This document shows positions 1 to 16,301 of a DNA stretch of 64,000 nucleotides, one piece after another. The translations under genes and the position numbers were made by a program. The stretch lies in assembly GCA_030272585.1 (NCBI GenBank), contig BSYQ01000011.1:868001-932000 (forward strand), read 5' to 3'. How positions within the stretch are numbered: position 1 is the first letter of the stretch; each line of letters begins with the position of its first letter. This DNA comes from Bryopsis sp. KO-2023. Its lineage: Eukaryota; Chlorophyta; Ulvophyceae; Bryopsidales; Bryopsidaceae. The notes beneath the pieces were generated by a model. The model saw only the letters and a program-made list of their open reading frames with translations. It was not told the DNA's origin and did not search any database.

Positions 1-186
1 TGCGATCGACACTGGGTCTAACGATCGACAGCTGATTATTTTTAGATCACGCAGCCTCTCGATGAGAATCGTGTTGCGAATCCGAATGAAATGATACATA
101 GAGGGCTAATGCATGATGGGGTAGTCAGCTAAGTTTTCACAGTACAGCAGATCTGGACTGAATGCCTCAACCAGCTGAGCCGTCAA

Positions 187-3100
187 ATGGAAATGGGTTG
201 TGATGTGGGGGTGCAAGTGTCATCTTCAACCAGGATTTTTGTTTGCACGATCGCAATGCAGTCTTGCAGGGCAAAACCGCCATTATTTTTATTATTTTTA
301 TTTTTTAATTGCACGAGTATCGTTGCTGACAATGTCTCAGAAGCAAGAAAACGAAATCGGGAAAACACAATGATTTCTGTGGGGTTGTTTCAGATCACCA
401 TGTTGTTTTTCGAACGTGGGTTTCTGGAAGGAAGAGGTACCGGATTGACGAGCGGCACCTCCGAATTCAACATGACCAGCACTCGGATCGTCCGGTACCT
501 CATACTGTTGGCATTCGCCATGGGGATTGGAATGCTGAGCTGGCTCCTGCTCATGCCAAACCTTCAAACCGTGGACAACACCAGATTTGCATTGCTCAGG
601 GCTCGAAAATGGATATTCTGGTCGACCGTGGGGTTTGCAATCACCAACCTCGGGGCAATTTTGAATGGGTTGGAATCCCAAGCCGCTTTTGAGTGGGAGT
701 ACGACAGGGGCAGATTCGTTTCTCCGGTGGCACATTACTTGCTGTTGGTTTTCTTTTTCATGGCGTTGCTGGTGACAGACGTGTTGTTTGTGAGGGTGGT
801 GCTGTTTCCCTTTTTGGATGGCTTGGTGCTGCCGTCGGTGGACAATCAAAGAGAATATGAGTTTCGGATTCACAGGGATGTTTTGGTGGGTTTTCGGGAC
901 GGCGATTGGGAAGCAGCTTCCTTCTTCGGCAAAGTGAGTTGTCTTGTCTGTGTTGGGGAGGGGTGATTTTATCCATTATAACGGATAACGGGGTGATCCG
1001 TTATCCGTTGGTTTTTTTGTTTTTTTTTTTGTCGATTCATTTTTGCCCCACAGGCTTGGATGATTTTGACGAGGACGGCCAATTTTCTGGTCGACATCAC
1101 GGCACGGGTGGTGATTTCCTTGTTGATCGGATTTTACCTCTACATCTGGACCCCCATTTCCAAATTTATTTCCTGGAGTGCAAAAGGGATGTGGGGCGTG
1201 GTCAAGGCTGGTAGCAGATGCTTTTCGGATTCGATGAAAAATTGCTGTGGGTGTTTGGGAGGGACGTGTTGCTGCCAGTGCTTTTCAGAATGGAGGACTC
1301 GGACCGCCACAGCATTTGCTGAGGTAAGCAGCATGTTGTTTTCCTTCAATTCATCTTTCTGAATCAGTCATATGGTCCTACCACTTCAACAACAATGCAC
1401 CGAGTTAAATCTTTTTCTTTCTTTTTTTTGGGGGGGGGTGTGGAACAGATGAGTCGCTCCATAGAAACCCGATTGGCCTCCTACGTCGACAGAAACCGCC
1501 AGCCTAGTGCCGACTCCTCTACGGATGGCCACGGATGCTCATTTTCCATGGTTTTGAAAGCGATTTCCTCCAGTCTGGGCACGGTGGCAGCCTCCTTCAT
1601 CCTAACTCTCAAAAGGAAAATCACGGGGCTGCGTCCAGGGGTGGAAGAAAGGGCAAGCCAGTTCTGGGACAGCATCAAAGAGGAGGAGGATTTCCGACAT
1701 TCGAGTTGGGTGAAAGCCTCGGTTTTGACCTCGGTGATTCTGTTGTTCTACTTTGGTTTCACGCTGGTGGCCGTTTTCCAAGGGGCTTTCAAGGATGTGT
1801 ACAAGAAGCATCGGGACTGCGTGTTGGAAAATCCAAAGGTGAGGGGTCGATACTTGCGGAAATATTAAATAGTGTTTTTGACTTGCTTGGGACCTTTTTT
1901 TTGGACGTGACTCTGCTGCTCAATTGAACTGTGGATGCATTCCATGACAGTTTTTGAAGTGAAAATGAATTTTTCAGTGTCGTTTTCTGTCAGAGTGTGG
2001 TGTTAATCGAACCCCCTTATCAACCCTATCCAGGACCAACAATCCAGGTATTGATGTGGAAAAAAATATCCCCATCTTTAGTGATCTTCCAGGTTTCGTT
2101 TCGAAAATGTGGTTCTGGCCACCGAAAAATCGTAAAGAAAAAGAAATGAATGAGCAGCCGTGGAGTTCATGCCAACAACTTTTTTGTTTCGTTTGTGCTT
2201 GCCCCCCCCCTCCCCTTCTCACCCAAAACATTGAAATGGAAAAAAACAAAAAAAATTGAACGAAACACAGCTGGCCGATTTTTTTCTCAGATCAGCTGGG
2301 TTTGGACAAACCTCGATCCCCGAAACGACCGTCGGTGGATTGGAGGTCACATCATTGGCAAGCTCTGGAATCATGGATGGGCCCATCAAGAATTTATCCG
2401 ACGGCGAAATTTTGAGCGAACTGCAAGAGTTGGTGACAGGGATTCGAGATGCTGGGGAAGTACAGTGTTTGAACATCCAGGATAGGAGAACCCGATTGCT
2501 GATTTCAGCTGTGACTTCCTTCGAAACAAATCAAGCAATGATCGAGGAAACCAGCCCCTCAGACCATTTTTCCAGGAGATCCATCGGAGAAACAGCCATC
2601 GTCACAGACGTGATACTAGAGAATCTGAACTGGTCGATCTGGCTGGGGTTTGTGGTGGGGCTGCTTATCGGGGGGCGATCCCTGCTGACCATTTTTGCTC
2701 AGTACAAGCGAGTGGCGATGGCTCTGCGAACAGGGTTTTTCGATGCGATTCCGGAGGAGCTGAGGAAATCGTTGAATTTCGGTCCGCTGGTGTTGAACTC
2801 CAAGGGGCAAGACCCTCGATGGAACAAATTGCTGAAGGTTTACCAGTTGAGCCAGATGGTGTTCTTCACAGGGATGCTGGTCAGCACAGCAGTGCTACAG
2901 CTGGTGGTTTTCGGAGCCCTGGTTTCTCTGCTGGTGGCGTTGGTGGCTAGTTTGTCTGACAGAGATGTGCTCCGGATCTTATCCCCGGTGCTGGTGTTTT
3001 TGCTGGCCATGCTGATCGCATGGCTGGTAAACAATGTGGTTGCGCTGATTTTGGCGGAGAGCTTGCTGCTGGATGGGTACATCATCCGTCATGAGATGAC

Positions 3101-3815
3101 CTTCTTGTTTTTCTCGTTGGTGTTTTCGATGGTGCATCTGGTGTTGGGGGTGTTACTGGCCTTGTTCAGGCTGCTGTTTCTGCTGCTCAGCACTTTGTCG
3201 TTGGTCAATCGGCTGGATATTAATCTTTTCTTAACATGGCAGGTGAGGATTATTTCAATCTTACATTTTGTTTCTTGTTTTTTTTTTCCATTTTTGTATG
3301 TTTTGCACGTTTATATTATCAATTTGTTTTAAAGATTTGAATTTTTAAATGGCCTTTTTTTGCATTCTTGTTTCAGTATCGTGACATCGGCCACAGATCG
3401 TTCATAGCCATGGCGTTGCTGAACCATGTGAATGAGTTATCCATCATATGCAAGCGAAAACCTCACGCCCCACCGAACGACCCTGTAAGCCAAAGGGAAG
3501 ATGCATCAAAATACCCCGAAATCCACATCCATCTGGGGGGCATCAAAGCAGCATCCCAACGGCTCCAAGATTTTGACGCCACGCGCAGGCTAAGGCATGC
3601 TGCAGGGGATTCTGGAAGCGGCGGCTACGTCCCTCCGGAGCGTGTGGACTCCATTTTCCAGAATCCTCCATTGCCCCCAGAAATTCATCGACATGATAAT
3701 GACCCCCATCGTCAGGAGAGGGGGTCTAGAAATGGCAGCGATTGTCCGGAATTTCCACAGATATGAGTTTTTGCATTTACATAAGTGGAATCCGAGTTCT
3801 CGGATGGGTTTTTAG
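187..3815 (+). CDS. Polytopic membrane protein, STRA6/RBP-receptor-like, 7 exons
   Basis: Modelled exons: 187-933, 1054-1323, 1449-1838, 1994-2047, 2271-3242, 3377-3484 and 3606-3815; every junction is GT-AG and phase 0, giving about 916 residues. Many hydrophobic segments are visible: three in exon 1, one each in exons 2 and 3, and a cluster in exon 5. The end of exon 5 joined to exon 6 reads RLDINLFLTWQ then YRDIGHRSFIAMALL, which resembles the C-terminal part of STRA6-type vitamin A/RBP receptors, where an Arg-Leu-Asp segment precedes a conserved Tyr...Gly-His/Tyr-Arg stretch. That resemblance is recalled, not computed. The start is uncertain: M187 is the first in-frame Met, but the following T-rich stretch at 280-310 looks like an intron and a later Met may be right. 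The last junction is also uncertain: the exon 6 frame stays open to 3766, and a one-base change in the GGGG run near 3605 would join the two frames instead of an intron. Confidence 0.55.
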
Positions 3816-6750
3816 TTTTTAGGGACATTCCATGGAGGTGGTTGGAGTTTTTGTAAAGTGTGATAAGAGTGAAACGAACCGCACAGGCGAGCAAAAAAAA
3901 AAACAGGAATGTGTGGAAAACAGTCATAATGGGAGTTCAATGATGGTCGATCCTATGTCGCAATCCACAATGGGGTCAATGTAGTATGTTTTTGTAAGAC
4001 AGATAGGAGCGAGTTTTTGATTTCAAAGGGGCGTGATTTGGTAGAATGCCTGGTCTGCAACGTATGCTCAACAATTTCACTTTAAGGTTTGGATCCTTTG
4101 GATCATATTGATAGTATTAAGGAAGAAATTGCGGAGGTTTTTTTCGTGGTTTTATTCTAGTGTTTCAAAAAATGGTGGAGGGGAAATTTTCTTTCTGGGA
4201 AAAAATATAAAAAAATGATAATAGCGCTTTTGCGTGAGGGTGTAAAATATTGTGTTTCTGGGAGAATCGATTCTTGCTGGGTTTTTCTTTTGGGCAATTT
4301 TTCGGAGACAGAGAGAAAGAGTAAAGGAAGTCTTAGTGAAGCGATTTTGCAAGACGTGGCTTTTTGGCTGGAAACAACAATAAATTTGATGTCCTTCTTT
4401 TCTTTTTTTCAAAAAAAGCGGAACAGAGTGTATTCCTTGAGTGTTATTTTATATTTGCGCTCTGTTTGATTGTAGCAAGTCGAAATGGGATGGTGTCTTT
4501 TGACCGAGTTCGGAGTGTTTTTTCTGGGGGGTGGAAAAGTGTCTTTTTAGCATTTCAGAACATTTCCAAGATCAATCCAAACCTTTTTTTTTGGTTTTGT
4601 AAATCAGCCTCAAGGATTTCAGAGAGTCTCAGGACGCAGAGTAACAACTGGGTTTTGAGATTTCAAGAATGACATTTCAAAAGAGTGATCGGTTATTGAT
4701 GTGGTTTTAGACTGGGACTTGCTGTAAGGTCTGACGAGTGATGCTCATTGAAATCTCCTCCAGGAAAGAATCTAGAAAAAAAGCTTTGGATAAATGAGAT
4801 ATCATGGAGATTCACGAGCACTGTTGTATTTACAGGAACCCCAAACTCAAACTGAGATTGTAGATTCTGAAAGGTCTATGGACCAGTTTTGGGTCGATGA
4901 TGAATGTGGAATGTGCAGGAATGTGACCGCAAAATCAACCAATCAAGCACCACCTGTTTTGGTTGTGTACGAATATATTGACATTTCCAAAAACAAAAAC
5001 TGGAAATATTTGTTCTACATCAACACGGTGTGTTGTTACAGTCACCCTGTCTGTGGCAGCTGTGCATCGTTCAAGGAGCCAGGGTAGGTGGTCGTGTGTG
5101 CGTTTGTTAGGATGAAAAAGCTGGGGTCTCCTCCTCCTGACTCAAAGGATGTATCTGTTAGGGGAAGAAGAGTTGGTTGGTGAATTATATGGGCTTTCGT
5201 GAGGATTCACAGCCAGTACAGGAAGATGTGGTGTATTGGAAAAGTACAGTGGTGTGTTGGAAGGACAGGCGGTAAAGAGGAAGGATTGTTGTTGAGACAT
5301 GATATGATTAGTTCTTCTAAGTCCCTTCCGGGCAAAGCCCAAGTGTGTTCTTTTGTGTCTACCATCCAACTGGTCTCAAAGACCTGAGCCCAGAAAGGTT
5401 ATTTGTTACAGTATCCATCTTTCTGTTTTTAGTTGGAGATTGTGAAGGGTCGTGCTTGGTGGTCCAGGGTTAGAATCTTGGTGGAGACGTCATTCACTTG
5501 GTCATGGGGCTGAGGAGTGGTGGCATAGGCTTGATAGAATCACACCCAGAGATTACAGGAAAACAGAACTGCATCACTGAGAAATGCGAAGCCCTGGCCC
5601 AGCTTCAGTTTACACCATTTTGCCCAATTTGCCTCTTGTTGTAGACCGCAAAAAATACACACAGTGTGGAAAGGAATACTTCAGTTGGGTGGTGATTGTG
5701 CAATTTGTACAGTTAGGACTAGGAACTTTGGCTGGAACAAGGGTAGTCCTTTTTACAGTGCAAGATTGTAATTGAATTCAACGAATGTACAAAAACACCA
5801 AAGTTCTAAAAAACATAAATCACCAACACAAACAAGTTTGGTGCATGCTCCTGTTCTTCTCAGCGATCGTTGTTTTTTTCTATTTCTTCTTTGATCAAAA
5901 ATGTGCCCTTTGTTTTCTTCTGGAAAATATGGCAAACTGAATGCTCCACTGCCCCTCCTCCCTGAACTCCACTGTAAACTTTTGCAAAATGCACATGCTC
6001 CAAAAAAACACAACGAACTCCGAAACAGGGCAAATCTCCTGATCAATGTCACCGTTTAATATCACACCAATTACAAACCGATGTCACACTTTAATGTCAC
6101 ACTAATTACAAATATCACCCTTTAATGTCACACTGATTGCAAACCGGTCATAAAACCCACCAGCAAAAAGAGGAACACATATATAGCTACATTGTTCAAT
6201 TGAAACACAAAGGAAATTCGAAAAACGAGTTTCAAAGTCGCTTAAGTCCAAATCAAAAGATCCAAAAAATTATTTTTTCTTTTCCATTTATTCCCAGCCG
6301 TTTAGGACAAACCAAAAAAAAATTCCCTGTTTGAAAACGGTCCATGCATTTTTCATTTTTAAAGCATAGAACCAGTCGGTGGAAACTCCACACAAACACA
6401 CTCCTCTCACTCTTTTTTTTTTCCCTTTTGCATCCACACACATCATGACAAGGCAATCGACCTCACAGGACACCCAAACAGACAAAAACAAACGAAAATT
6501 CCAATTCAATCGTGAAAACACACACACACACACACCCCAGAAATGCTTCGACCTCACAAAAAACAACAACAATTTCTTGTTTTCCTCAAAACCAGCAAGA
6601 AAAGTCCCAACACAAGACTGGAAAACAGATAAATTGGCGAGCCAAAAACCCCATCCACACAGCACACGTATATATCTACACCAAACAAGTTCTTTTTCTT
6701 TCTCGAGTCAGGAACACTGCTGGAAACGTATCATTTTTGAAATTCGACAC
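3816..6750. other. Gene-poor stretch between the STRA6-like and BTB genes
   Basis: No reading frame here shows convincing protein features on either strand. The left part may hold the 3' UTR of the STRA6-like gene. It contains the degenerate tandem repeat near 6.04 kb and a (CA)n microsatellite at 6518-6536. Confidence 0.4.
6044..6142. repeat. Three-copy degenerate tandem repeat, about 33 bp unit
   Basis: Three adjacent imperfect copies of a unit containing TGTCAC, then TTTAATGTCACAC, then AATTACAAA can be read by eye. No function is apparent. Confidence 0.6.
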
Positions 6751-8446
6751 TCAATCGGAGGACCCCAGCGACATCAATATGTGCAGCCTGTCCACACTCT
6801 GCCGCCTGTAACATGCGAGGAGAATGGCCCCCAGAGTTTTTGCACTGACTCTATTTTTATCCACCAGTTCGTACAGGACGTCTTTTTCGGTGGGCACAGC
6901 CATATCTTCTTCTCGAGATCCGAACGAGTTGCATTCGAAATCTTCAAACCATTCCATGAGCGCGTGCTGGCATTTCGGAAGAAGCTTCTTCATGTTCAAA
7001 CGCTCTTGTACCAACCCCCCAAAAAGATGCAAAAAATAAGAAAAAAACAAAAAAATGGTTTTATGTATACGTATGTATATGTCTAGCTGTCGATATGGAC
7101 ATTGCTGATATGCTTATTTTTTCTGAGTCAGTCTTAAACACATTTCCGTGAACGGGCGGGGTTTTGGACGTGTGTAACATAATATCAATTCAATCCAATA
7201 TGCATCTGTATTGGTCGCTGGAATGAAGCTATGGGGGACAAACCAGTTCATCATTGAGTCAGACTGGTGGTCCAATATTGCTCATTCCCACAGTGGATCA
7301 GGCCACATGTTTTTTTTTTTCTCCCTCAATGCTCAAACACATTGGATTAAACACAAAAGACAGGGGGGGGGGGGTCTTTCATTCGTTCGAAGGGCCATTG
7401 CTGCCAGCAGCTCATTTCGTTCTGTTTCGACATTGCTGAACAGCAAAAAAGCAAAACATGGAAATGCGGAACACACGCACCGGCAAAGGATAACCACTTT
7501 GCCAGGTCCCAGAGCTGTCGATCAGGATCGCCAATCGGAATGCTTTCTTCTTCCACATTGTCTCCGTATCGATACCCTAGCAAATGCATGTTGGGCACCA
7601 GATTGCACAGCATGTCTTCGCAAAGCTCCACCAAAAAGGGAATATCGTATTTGTCGGAAAGTTTGATGAGTGTGGCTGCATCTTGAAACTGTTCGCTCCC
7701 ACAACAGCAAAATAATAAAATAAGAATGATAAGAATAAAAAAAATAATAGTTTAAAAAATAAGAAAATTTGTTTCAAAAAGAAAAGAAAAAAGGGCAAGT
7801 AGATTCGTTTCTATAAAATAAAAAAATGAATAGATTTTAACATTAAAAAGAAAAAGGAAACGAAAAACAGCGACACGATTTTTTGTTCCGTTTTTTGTTT
7901 TTTTTAAAGAAAAGATCACTGTTGTTTGTTTGTTTCTTTCTCTCTTTCCTCGTTTTTTTTTTTCTTTTTTCTGTCAAAAAAAAATAAAAAAATATATCAA
8001 GATTAAAAAATGAAAAGGTAAGTTCCGTTCCGCTTCGTTTCGTTTTTTTTTTCTTTTTCCTTTTTTCCTGCCAAAAAGAACCGTCACCTCCATCACCAAA
8101 AAAAGGTTCAGCAGAAAACATTAAAAAAAAAAACATAGCGAGAAGTGTCTGTGTCCAGAAAACATAAACAATAATAAAACAGAGATCTCACCTCCTTCAC
8201 AACCTGCCTCTTCCGATAAAAATACTGGAGCATGAGGTCAATGTCAGTTCTTTTATCGGGCAGAGTCACAGTAAACGGAGTTGGGTTGATGCCCCCCAAC
8301 TCTCCCCCTTTGAGATCCTGGATCATATTGCCTAGTACATTGGAATGCACCAACATTATCTGCGAATGTACAGGGAAGTTCTCTTCCTCCACCACCAAAT
8401 GCATGTCGCAAGACTCCAGCAAATCACATCGTGGGAGGTATGCCAT
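6751..8446 (-). CDS. BTB/POZ domain protein, 3 exons
   Basis: Exons on the minus strand: 8446-8192, 7688-7481 and 7004-6751, with phases 0 and 1, giving 238 residues. The first exon carries a BTB fold start (CDMHLVVEEENFPVHSQIML, then SNVLGNMI); the second continues with the typical AATLIKLSDKYDIPFLVELC helix pair, followed by a BACK-like helical tail in exon 3 and a TGA stop. BTB proteins usually dimerise and often act as substrate adaptors for Cullin-3 ubiquitin ligases; that role is inferred from the family. The chosen Met (8446) lies directly after a strong acceptor (CCACTCCACAG), so an upstream exon may supply the true start; the frame is also open back to 8551. Confidence 0.8.
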
Positions 8447-9056
8447 CCTGTGGAGTGGTGGGAGGGGGGAAATAAGCTGCAAACCAAGTTCTGTGAGAAA
8501 AGGCAGGAGTATCGTCTTGTTGCGTACTTTTTGACGTAATTTTCGCTTCACGTAATTGCTCAGCTTGGATATCCCTTTCCTGACGCAGGCATTGGCAAAA
8601 AGGCTGCGCGCACCTTCATATATGATCTTCTGGGAGCCTTCGCAGCTGTGTACCAGCGTGGTTCTCGATTAATGGCCCCGCACATCAACGGGAAACTTTT
8701 TCGTTTTCGTCATCCACGTGCGAAGTTTGTCTGACTTGGGGTCTTTTTTTTTGGCAGAGTGGTCATCGCTGTCTGTTTCACGTTCTTTGCCTTTTTCTTT
8801 TTGGGGGGGATGGGGGTCACTGGAATGCCCACCCCTTCGGACAGGCAGGCTGTGCTGAGGAAAAGATGGTCGGAGATCATCATCACGGCCACACAATGTT
8901 TTCCACTTCTCACTTTCTGGGATGCCGCATGCATATTTCAGGGCGCTACGCCGTCAAAAACGGGAAACCAAACTCGGCACAGTACACAAACATGCATGGT
9001 GAACATGATTCCGAGCGAAGAAGCCGCACGGCGTCAAATAATCTGGAGCGTATTTT

Positions 9057-9082
9057 GAAACGCCATCAGCTGGTGGCGTTTC
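9057..9082. repeat. Near-perfect 26-bp palindrome upstream of F-box/WD40 gene 1
   Basis: The 13-base arms match except at one position and have no spacer. It lies about 40 bp upstream of a TATA-like sequence, so it could be a dimeric regulator site or a cruciform; neither is shown. Confidence 0.6.
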
Positions 9083-9117
9083 GACCATCTTTTTGCTCCC
9101 ATCACGTCGACGAAGGC

Positions 9118-9127
9118 GATATAAAAG
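9118..9127 (+). promoter_or_regulatory. TATA-like element for F-box/WD40 gene 1
   Basis: The sequence GATATAAAAG sits in the spacer between the divergent BTB and F-box genes. It is over 300 bp from the ATG at 9452, so use as a promoter implies a long 5' UTR or a 5' UTR intron. Confidence 0.3.
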
Positions 9128-9451
9128 ATAGTTCGAACTTCGAAGCCCCTATTGTGTGTGTTTGGGATAGTTTTCCTTGTTACGCTTGAGGCTCCTGAGC
9201 ATGCAGTATTGGATTGACAAAGAAGAATCTAGCCAAGACCGAGACCAAGAGCAACACAATCAGCATCATTTCGTTTCGACAGGAAACTTGGTGTTGTGTT
9301 TGCGATTAGGACTTTTTCGAAAGACACTCGACACGCAAACGTTTCTTTGCAGCGTCAAATGTGAAAGGAATCTGTGTCGGCGGCGTCCGTGTTTCGAACC
9401 AGAAGATAAAGTCAAGGAAGCAACGCTCTCTATCGCACAGTTGTAGGCAGG

Positions 9452-10558
9452 ATGGATACGGTTGAGGAGTGGGCCTTGCCCGTGAACGTCGTCAGTTTGA
9501 TTCTCGGGGGCTTGGAGACGCGCCAAATGGCCCAGATGTCCACACTGTGTAAGAGTTGGAGGGAGGCACTGGGGGATAACATGCTGTGGAAGCAGTGCTA
9601 TTCGTCTAACTTCGGGATGGTCGACTTCAAGGGGGGTGGTCCCAGAATCGATTGGAAGAAAAAATGTCTTTCGGAAATAGCCTGGCGGTATGGGAGAGTG
9701 GAAGGCCATAACTTGACCCCTGACATTCACGCTGCCGTGGCAGTGCAAGGCGACGTTGCTGCGGTGGGCGGGGACGGGGTTTATCTGTGGAACATTGAGC
9801 GCGAAGAACTGTTGAAAAAGTTGGATATGACCCGCACTCTCTGCTTGTGCATATGCGGGGACAAAGTGGTGGCTGGCGGTGTCGATGGCGTCTTGAGGAT
9901 CTGGGAGCTCTCGACTGGAAACGCAACTGGGGAAATTAAAGCCCACGACCGCGAGGTTGGATCCGTTGTGGATTTTGGTGAAGGTGCTTTGGTGGTGGCG
10001 AGCGGGTCTTTCGACAGTGGAACAATAGTGTTTCACGATTTGAGCGACGGGGACACCGTCCAAACACTCGAGGGGCACGAGAGTGGTGTGGGGTGTTCGT
10101 CCAAAGCCAGAGAGGGTACCTTGGTGGCCTCTTTTTTCAACGGAAGCATCATGTCGTGGAATGTCGCCGCGGGGGAGCTGTTGCATTCTTTGAAGGACTG
10201 CGAAGGTATGTGTGTGGACGCTTGGGGCACAACGATCGTCAGTGGTAGGATGAGCGATTCTCTTTCTGGAGCTGCGGAATTGAAAGCAATCGACATATCG
10301 AACGGACAGCGCGTCCAAACCTTCGATGGCCACAAAAACTCTGTGAGGTGCGTGATGTTTGATGGGAAGAGGATGGTCAGCGGTGGATACGATGGCGCTG
10401 TGAAGCTTTGGGACGTTGAAAGTGGGGTTTGTTTGAGAACACTGAGGTATACACGTCGAGGGGATCTTCCAGCGAAACCGCATGTCCAGGGGGTGTGGTT
10501 TGATGATGACAGAGTAGTCGCGGTGGGGGAGAGAGGGATCGCAGTGTGGAAGATCTAA
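9452..10558 (+). CDS. F-box/WD40 repeat protein 1, intronless
   Basis: This 368-residue protein comes from one uninterrupted frame, unlike most neighbours. Residues about 8-50 form an F-box (LPVNVVSLILGGLETRQMAQ, then CKSWREALGDNMLWKQ). From about residue 85 come WD40 blades with recognisable endings such as GVYLWNI, GVLRIWEL, GSIMSWNV, AVKLWDV and a terminal GIAVWKI. F-box/WD40 proteins normally recruit substrates to SCF ubiquitin ligases through Skp1; the substrate is unknown. It has the same architecture, size and intronless structure as the gene at 16695-17765, which lies on the same strand beyond the cytidylyltransferase gene, suggesting an old duplication or retrocopy. Confidence 0.88.
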   Translation: MDTVEEWALPVNVVSLILGGLETRQMAQMSTLCKSWREALGDNMLWKQCYSSNFGMVDFKGGGPRIDWKKKCLSEIAWRYGRVEGHNLTPDIHAAVAVQGDVAAVGGDGVYLWNIEREELLKKLDMTRTLCLCICGDKVVAGGVDGVLRIWELSTGNATGEIKAHDREVGSVVDFGEGALVVASGSFDSGTIVFHDLSDGDTVQTLEGHESGVGCSSKAREGTLVASFFNGSIMSWNVAAGELLHSLKDCEGMCVDAWGTTIVSGRMSDSLSGAAELKAIDISNGQRVQTFDGHKNSVRCVMFDGKRMVSGGYDGAVKLWDVESGVCLRTLRYTRRGDLPAKPHVQGVWFDDDRVVAVGERGIAVWKI

Positions 10559-12646
10559 CAAGGAAACGACTTCTGTTAACTTCTAACCATTCGCAACCTG
10601 ACTGTATACGTTTAGCTGCGGAGTTTTTTCGAGGGTTTTCTTCAGACAGTGGGCTGTTGATTCGTTCTTTTGGGTGGGTTCTTTTTGTTGTTCTTACCTT
10701 GTATTAGTCTGGCATTATGGGGGGTGATGGCCTCTTTTTGCTGTAATGGATTGATTGATTCGTTCTTTTTCTCAGGCGGGTGAACAATTCCAAGATCTTC
10801 CAGTTTTAGTAGCTTTAGTTGGTGCAGAAAGGGCATGGCAACAGAAAACTCTCTTTTTCATTTCACAGGCCACAAGCCAGTTCTTTTTTGGAGCGATCTC
10901 CATTGTCATTCGATTCCATGTCTTCCGAGGATAGACACGGTTTTTGCACAACAGATTGATTGATTATGGACATAAATATTATGGACTTGTGTAAACAGCT
11001 CCCTTTCAGTCCAAGTGAACGTGACATGACACAATACAAAGGGAATGTGTGCGGGGAGGGAAGATGGGTTGCAGGCCATTCATGTATTCAAGATCTTTTT
11101 ACAGATATGTCTCTCTTTCCCCTCCCAAGAACAGCCTAGTTTCTGCTCAATCTTTTTTTTTCCCATTTTGTCAACACTGGCGTTTTCCCAAAGCAATTCA
11201 CAAAAAAAATAAAAAGGATGCAGACATCCAAATCGAAATCAAAACGACACGATATCAATCAATCGACGCCGTTGGCACTGTAAAGGCAGAAAAAAAAACC
11301 CAGAAAAAGACCTCCCCCACCACTAAATCAAATAGCCAAATCCTCCATTAGAACAAGAAGAGAGGGAAAAAAGCGCACGCAAGAAACCACACTCTAAACA
11401 GAAACCGTTCACAACGCCACAGTCCGTTCATCCCAATGTCATGCTCTCTTATTTTCTTGTGGATACTCATATATGTATTTTCAACTCCTTTTCTTTTTCT
11501 TCATCTAAAAAAAACAAAAAACGACACTCTGCTGATCATACTGCCCCCCTATCCCCCCCACACTCAAATCAGAAGTCATCAAATACACTGAAAAATATTC
11601 TCTCATATATCAACAATCGAAAATCCAAATCATCCCCCCCCCTCAAAACAAGAAAAAAAACAAACCCTGAAAAAACACCCTCCTTGGACCAAAACACATC
11701 TCAACCAAAAGAAATGGGAGAAAGACAAAAAGAGGAAAGCAAAAGAAAGAAAGAAAAGCACATCAGCCTCCACGTCATACTTTTTTTTTGCTTTTACCTT
11801 TTCCCTTCTTTGTTTTTTGGTCCCTGTTTGCGTTTCGCCCACCCATTCATTTCTTAATTTCCACCCATTTAAAAAGTAATTATTGAGAATATGAGAACAT
11901 ATCAAACGGGACCTCCAAGTCAACACACTTTTTTTTTTCCGGCTTGCTTCGCTTTTTAGTATTGTCTTTTTTTCTTCTCTTTTTCTTTTGAAAAGGGGGG
12001 GAGGGGGGAGAGGGATTACCCCTTTCCCTATATTTACCAAAATAAAGATCAGTAAAAAGAGAGGATTAAGCAATCTTTCTCTTTCCAGGGGGGTGTCCTT
12101 TTTTTCTCCTTTTTTTTGGGGTAAAATGTCTGTCATTGATCTGATTTTCTTTTTTTTCTTTATCTTTTCTGGAATCTCTCCTTCTAATCCCCCTCCCAAA
12201 AAAAAAAAACAAAAAAAACTCTCATATTCTTCCAAATGAAAGAAAGTAAAAAGCGTGCGCACTCTAATATCCCCCCACCCACCCACCCAAAAAAAAAACT
12301 CCGGCAGATCTGGGGTAAAACGATGGCTATGAAACAGACGAAGGCTGGCTGCGTTTTTTTTTTTTTTTGGTTCTTAAACCAACAGAAAAATCTATCACTT
12401 CGAAAAGAAATCCTTCCCCTTCCCCCCCCCTTTTCTTGTTTCCCCACAAAACAAATATTAATTCTAGACTTATATATCTCTCTGTCGCTTTCAGAACTTT
12501 CTCCCTGTTTCTCGTGCCTTTCTCCTCTTCGGATTGCGCTCTCACTCTTTTTTTTCACACATCACTTTTTTCTCTCTCACACTTTTCTTACCCAGGGGGA
12601 TTTCCTGCCGCCCAATTTCTTTTCTTTTAGTGGGAAAATTCACCGA
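10559..12646. other. Low-complexity intergenic stretch
   Basis: A/T-rich with many homopolymer runs of A, T, C and G. Short open frames occur on both strands but are lysine-, phenylalanine- or serine-rich translations of these runs. I see no gene. Confidence 0.5.

Positions 12647-16301
<3,655 letters not shown>

Noticed and set aside
5584-5775. Small plus-strand frame in the 3.8-6.7 kb spacer
   Set aside because: Short, no recognisable features and no flanking exon with matching phase.
9266-10561. 431-codon minus-strand open frame
   Set aside because: It lies exactly over the F-box/WD40 gene and is His/Pro-rich, as expected for the antisense of that coding sequence.
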